DNA of 64,000 nucleotides from Tamarix chinensis (taxonomy: Eukaryota; Streptophyta; Magnoliopsida; Caryophyllales; Tamaricaceae): assembly GCA_030549775.1 (NCBI GenBank), contig CM060178.1, forward strand, positions 65,214,896 through 65,278,895, written 5' to 3'. Position 1 is the stretch's first letter, and every line of letters begins with the position of its first letter. The notes beneath the pieces were generated by a model, which searched no databases, was not told where the DNA came from, and was given only the letters and a program-made list of their open reading frames with translations. This document shows positions 58,646 through 64,000 of the stretch, in pieces. The translations under genes were made by a program, and so were the position numbers.

Positions 58646-59466
58646 TGTAGATCCTAACATGTTCCGTAAAGCACATATATATGTATTACACAATAATGAT
58701 TATGATCAGCCGTATATTAAACAGCATATGCTTTCTTTACAAATTGAAAATCTATCAAAGACTGAGAAATGGATAATCGATAAACATAATCTTTCCTTTC
58801 TCGATTGGATAAGAGATTGCATCATTTTACTCATCAATGAGGTTATCTCAGAAACCTTATTATGAAGTTTTTTCATATACCATTTACGTGATCAACGGTT
58901 ATAATTTTTATAAAAAACAACAAGATGAGAAGAGTACAAAGCAAAACAATGGGGTGATTTTAGGGCTCAGTCAATGCATGTTGCTAGTGCAAGATACAAG
59001 AATCCAACCTATGTAGATATGAATTATTTTGGTGTGACTGAACATATATAGGAGTTAGATTACACTATATTTAAAGTCCTTATATTCGGCTACAGATGGG
59101 TTGATAATAGGTATGGGGTTAGATATAAAGATGAATTCACATTAGTAGATCTCAATAGAGTAGGGCATAAACAAGACCTATTCATCTTGGCATCACAAGC
59201 GACATAAGTATTCTTTGTCACTGATCCTACTGATAACAGATGGTCTGTGATACTATCTACGAATAAAAGAAATGCCAATGAATATGATGATGAAAATGAT
59301 GTCAATTGGAATAAAGAGCTTGTCTTAGCTGTGCATGCAACTCAATTATTAAATAATGATAGCAATAAAATTAATGAGAAGGAAATATGTTAGGGATGAT
59401 CATCATGAAGTAATATATATATCAGATCCTGAAACCAATTCTAAAACAAAGGAAAAAAATAAGTAA
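58646..59466 (+). pseudogene. TNP2-like transposase remnant 2, part B (after the insertion)
   Basis: The reading resumes V-D-P-N-M-F-R-K-A-H-I-Y-V-L, then P-Y-I-K-Q-H, the usual sequence of TNP2 C-terminal halves. A second block (Y-V-D-M-N-Y-F-G-V, I-F-K-V-L-I-F-G-Y-R-W-V-D, T-L-V-D-L-N-R-V-G-H-K-Q-D, F-I-L-A-S-Q-A) is the DUF4216 domain found at the end of these proteins, at about 59020-59240. Several stops break it (for example near 59050 and 59205). The end near 59466 is followed by the second gene of the element. Confidence 0.85.
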
Positions 59467-59641
59467 AAGAAGGTAATGAGGGTAACAATATTGTAACATA
59501 TGATATGTGTGCTTCTTTTTTTAAATGCATTTTTTAACCTTCCTCATTGGATATTTATTGTATTAAAAAATAATTTAGTGGTATATTATGGTCAATACAT
59601 AACATTCTAACATACTTTATTTATTGATTTTTTGTAGAGAT

Positions 59642-62623
59642 ATGGCCAACAAAATAGTTGATAGGGATAATAGTGATGAATATGGGAAGAGCGTACCTAC
59701 TATTATGAGAATCATCACGGACATGCGAAATAAAGGAGAACTAGTCAAGTTGGGATAGAATATTTACAATCTTCCCATTGGTCCTTATGCAGATATGTTC
59801 TTGATGTACATTTCACTCGTTACATGTAACTGTGTTCCTATCTCTAATAATAATTGGAATCAGGTTCCAAAGGGTCACAAGGAGCATATTTGGTAGGAAT
59901 TTATGGTAAATATGTTATTTTATTTAATCATTTTTTACATTAAATGTTATTAATTTTAATAAATTAACATCAGTATACATCTATATGTCTTATTTGATAA
60001 AGAATATGCAATGTCCCAGAGACTAGGAAGAAATGGCTTTTTAGACATTATGGGGAGCGTCTAAGAAAATTCAGGTCATACTTGGCTTGTAGAAAAATTT
60101 AAAAAAAGAGGGATGGTTCTCTACGGTAGAACCCACCCAAAATGATATGGTTATATTGATCAAGAAAGTTGGAACCAATTTATTGCATATTGTCTTTTAG
60201 AGGATTTTAAGATACTTATTAGATAACAATTAAAATTTTTAATTAAGAATATTTCATTGATATTTGAATAACCATGTGACTATATTTTAGCTTGTAACAT
60301 AGGAAAAAAGTGCCAAGAATAAATATTGGCATAATATGGCTCGCAAAGGCTATGCAAGCTTTGAAGAAGAGTTGGTATGTGATTTTTATTTATCTATTTA
60401 CATGTAAAAGTCTAATGTTATAATAATATTCTTGATGTAAGATTATTTTTTGATTTATAGCTCTTAGCATAAGACTTGTATCCGTGTACCTCGTCTCTCA
60501 ATACTGGTACATTATGGAAGAAGGCTAGAGCAATAAAAGATGGATATATTAATGAAGATTTAGATGTTTCTGCTAAAAAAATTATAAGTTTGTAGATATT
60601 ATGAACCCTAATTAGTTTTCTTTTAGAAGGCTATTATATTATGCTTATTCCTATAAGTTAAATTTAAATATATTGTATACATTATAGGACGAACTTGAAA
60701 TATCAAATGTTGCGGAGGGGGTGCACCAATATAATATTGTGTCCCATGCTACATGAACTGTAAAACACCCTAGAAGACATAGGGATCTTGGATTAGGTGT
60801 TACGAGAACGAGCGTGTGTGGTTGATCTCGTAGTTCTTGTAGCATTAATGAGCATGTGGCCATCCTCACGTAAAAATTAAACATGGAATTTGAATGGATA
60901 GAAAAAATGGAGCAAGAGTTTTCATTTATTAAATCTTAAGGGCATTAGTCATCCGATTCATTTGACCATGATCAGCTTCACATACCTAATATAAATAGCT
61001 TTAGAGAAATTTGTGAAGCTTATGCATGTCTTTCTTCTCTTCCCGAGGTAAGTATTACAAACTATGAATTGTTATTTAATAGATTTGGTATCATAAATAA
61101 TTAAGAATGCATAACATTTTATTTTAGGGTTTGCATAAATGTAACTTGTTAGAGAATGACCTTTCAACACTTTTAGCAAAGAGAAGGGTACGCATAAGTC
61201 ATAGTACTCAAATGAAAATAATCCATGGGTATAACTTAGTCCTAACTACAAGGCCAGTGGGTATTGACACTCCATACATTGGCAGTATGCCCTTGCCTTG
61301 TTATAAATAAAGCGATGAGGCAACCATAGTGCTAAAAGCTCATGGAAGCTTTGTGCCTTGGCGTGCGGATCTGATACGTCTCACTACTAAAGAGGTAATG
61401 TCATTCAACATCATTATTAGACCTTATTTAATACCTACACTCTTTATACTTTTTTCATAAATATATACTCAATATATATTTTGCTTATTATTATCAATTA
61501 AGGAGTCAAAAAGGAAGAATGCTCCTGCTAGTAAAACCAACTGAGGTACTAGTAGAATGAGCAATACAAAAGAGGGCGCTACTAAAGAGAAGAGAGCTAA
61601 ATCTGACAAATCAGTTACCCCACTAAAGATTCCTTCTTTAGAGAAGAGCCAACCTCCATTAGCATTGGCTTTATTATATTTCTATGCCTAAAACTACCTC
61701 AGGGACAGTTATATTTTCATTGATTGTTGTATTCAATATGTTGGGAGGGACGATGCTACTTACATGGTATCAATAATTGACATAAGTGATATTTATAATC
61801 AAGAATGGATGTCAATCACGAGTGTTGTCATTTATATCATGTAAGTATATTTTATATTTCAAATTTTAGTACTTCATGTTATATTGGAATTGTTATGACC
61901 TCATATATGTGTTATAAGTTACTAACAAATATTCATTGTTATTGTCTTGTATAGGATGGTAGCTATTCGTGCTGCAATGGAGGAAATAATGTCCTCCATT
62001 GTGTTTGTATGCCCATACTACATAGCTAACGATGCTATAATAAGAGAAAGTAGGCACATAAACTATTTAGTGGACCGCATTTTGATTGAGGGATACAACA
62101 ACCTTTATCTCATTCCTCACCTCGCACATAAACATTAGGTTTTGTACGCTGTCCGACTTGATCTTATTAAAGTCTATGTTTTTTATTCCCTTCGAACCTA
62201 TGACGTGCCTTTTGACATCACTCATCATGGTGGGAAATAATTTATTGGCATGTTAGTATACTTTTTTACTTCTTACTTCATTAGTTTATTTATGCATATA
62301 TTCTAATTTAATTCTTTGAGGTATATACACTTATAATATTGTGTATCAAACTATATTTATTAGGGTACTATGATGGCGTATCAGAGGAGAGGTGGGAATG
62401 GTGTCCTAGAACCAAAGAGTCTTCAATATGAGCTTGTAATGGTAAGTAGGATGACAACTATTATATATTTTGTTATAATTTGGATTAATATCTAATATTT
62501 ATGGAGATAACTAAATTTATTTGATGAAATTGACTATGTATAAGGCTAGAAATACAATATTGATGAAATTGATGAAGTTAGAGACTAATGGGCCAAGCAC
62601 GTGCACTCATATATTTGGTATTA
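59642..62623 (+). pseudogene. Transposase_24/Ulp1-like gene of the outer CACTA element, decayed
   Basis: Every exon of the 54713-57951 gene can be found in order, starting M-A-N-K at 59642, but stops are frequent (the first near 59757). The protease His is followed directly by a stop (H-stop near 62137). The Cys exon is missing: sequence matching 57640-57840 is deleted near 62525, where intron sequence runs into the last exon ('gctagaaatacaatattgatg'). Splice borders are mostly kept. It is the natural neighbour of the TNP2 gene ending at 59466. Confidence 0.85.
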
Positions 62624-62952
62624 GCTAGGGGATCTATATTCTACATGCATGCTTAGATTTGTATTTTATCTATGGCTTTTGGTCATCTAGACTATGATCT
62701 ATCAACTTTTGACTTTAGAGTGTAGAGCTACCTAATTGTGGTATGCGTACTAATTTTGACTCCTGGGTATGCCCAATGTATTGAGACATACTAATTAGAG
62801 CTTGATTGAAAATATAGAGTATCATTTGGGAGGAAGACATACATGTATATATGAATTGATGTTGTTATACATTGTAGATTTGGTAAATATTTGAACATAT
62901 AACTATGTATGCAAGATAGAATGAAACAACAAAATATAAATAATAAAACATA

Positions 62953-63500
62953 TAGTTTTAATAGCGGTTCTTACTAAAACTGTTAATATAGATGTTTTAA
63001 TAATGGTTTTGAGTAAGAACTGTTCTTAAAATAACTATTTTAATAACAGTTCCCCACTAAAACCATTATTAATATAATTTTTAATAACAGTTTCAGTAAG
63101 AACCGTTATTAAAAGTTTGTATTTAATATCAAATTTATACTTATTTAACACATATTAGGGTTTAATAAATGCATAATAAATGATTAAAACCCTAATTGGA
63201 TCATATTTTAACAACAATTTTTTAATAACCATTATTAAATGTTTATTTTTAACAATAGTTTTTACTTAAAAATTGCTATTAAAACCTAATTTTAATAACA
63301 TTTTTTGTGATAAATGTTATTAAAAATTTATTTTCAACAACAATTTTGTATTTAAAAAGAGTTATTAAATACCAAGTTTATACCCATATTCGCTGTTTTT
63401 TATATATTTTTTTATAACGGTTATGAACCGCTATTAAATATTTAATAATGAGTGATTTAATAATAGTTCAAAACCGTTATTAAAAGTATAAAATAACCAT
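62953..63500. repeat. Right subterminal array of the outer CACTA element, mutated
   Basis: About a dozen 'taataacggtt/aaccgttatta'-type units, many changed at the CG (taataatgg, taataacag), leading to 'gttcaaaaccgttattaaaa' at 63467-63486. The CG losses fit deamination of methylated cytosine over time. Confidence 0.8.
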
Positions 63501-63514
63501 TATTAATAGTATTA

Positions 63515-64000
63515 CAAACCATTCCAAGTGGCATTAAAGGCGAATAATCTAAGTGGCATTAAAGATGAATAGTTCCAAGTAGCATTAAAAGCCAAATGAT
63601 TTCAAATGGCATTAAAGCTGAATGTAAGGCATCACACCATTTTAATCCATACATAACCAATTGTGTATGTTTTTGGAAACCAATTATAATTGAGACACTT
63701 CAGAAGATGTTCTAAATCACCACATATTTTAGAAATTAGTCGAACATGTTTACCAAACAATCATATTCTACCCTTCATATATTCAAACTCATATGAATAA
63801 TCAAGAGGCATGTTAACATGTGTTTACATTAAAAATTATAAGGCCATAGATAAATGAAAGTACACTTCAAGACATGGTATACGCTAGACATACATAAATC
63901 ATATAAAGCATACCTACCACCTTCAACTCCAAGAGTTCATACATTTCATGATTCCACCATAAGCAAAGGTAAATAGAGACTTACCTAGGTCAAAAGATAG
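63515..64000 (+). mobile_element. LTR fragment, same subfamily as 36970-41331
   Basis: Starts with four 'ggcattaaag' units (63528-63612) and continues through 'caagaggcatg.taacatg.gttt' and 'taccaccttcaactccaaga', matching 38200-38520 in order. It extends beyond the window. Its left part is replaced by the CACTA element end. Confidence 0.8.

Larger units (their letters stand above)
50484..63512 (+). mobile_element. Outer CACTA element, decayed (interrupted by CACTA 2)
   Basis: A TNP2-like gene (50484-52840 plus 58646-59466) is followed in the same orientation by a Transposase_24/Ulp1-like gene (59642-62623) and subterminal repeats (62953-63500). This is the two-gene order expected of an autonomous CACTA element. 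The left terminus is not found. The right terminus is worn: the last repeats reach about 63500 without a clear GTAGTG end. Right of about 63515 the sequence is an LTR interior, so the element probably inserted into that LTR. Confidence 0.7.

Overview
This window is nuclear DNA of a flowering plant. It is AT-rich and almost wholly made of nested, decayed transposable elements around one intact gene. The evidence is chromovirus-like solo LTRs, a Ty1/copia element primed by initiator tRNA-Met, CACTA (En/Spm) transposons with introns, Tourist-like MITEs and a plant LRR receptor-like protein. The species cannot be named from the sequence.

Layout. 1-3698 is the minus-strand end of a long LTR that continues out of the window. 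4692-8473 is a solo LTR with target-site duplication (TSD) GTCAT. 9996-14918 is a complete Ty1/copia element on the minus strand: its two 335-bp LTRs look identical and it has TSD ATTCC, but gag-pol carries two frameshifts and two TAG stops. 15408-15915 holds a pseudogene of the C-terminal end of an LRR receptor-like protein. 17079-22502 is a CACTA element with TSD CTC. 22503-30243 is intergenic DNA with duplicated modules, an LTR fragment, a direct/inverted repeat cluster and two Tourist-like MITEs. 30349-33690 is the only intact gene of clear host function, an intronless receptor-like protein of 1113 residues. 36970-41331 is a second solo LTR (TSD AGTAC). 42120-47549 holds LTR fragments and duplicated receptor-gene flanks. 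48072-63512 is a decayed CACTA region with TNP2 transposase remnants; a second CACTA element (52841-58645, TSD TGT) has inserted into one TNP2 gene. 63515-64000 is another LTR fragment.

The most informative system is the CACTA family. It carries a second gene, next to TNP2, that joins a Transposase_24 (TNPA-like) region to a Ulp1/C48 SUMO-protease-like region. Three copies are present. The best, in the element at 52841-58645, keeps an open seven-exon 483-residue Transposase_24 part. A TGA and a lost splice donor then cut it off from the protease exons, which still show His, Asp and Cys. That element and the one at 17079-22502 have no TNP2, so they would need transposase from elsewhere. The element at 52841-58645 sits inside a TNP2 gene whose downstream neighbour is a relative of its own gene.

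The receptor-like gene would act at the plasma membrane with co-receptor kinases. Its C-terminal pseudogene and repeated flanks point to birth-and-death evolution of a local receptor cluster.
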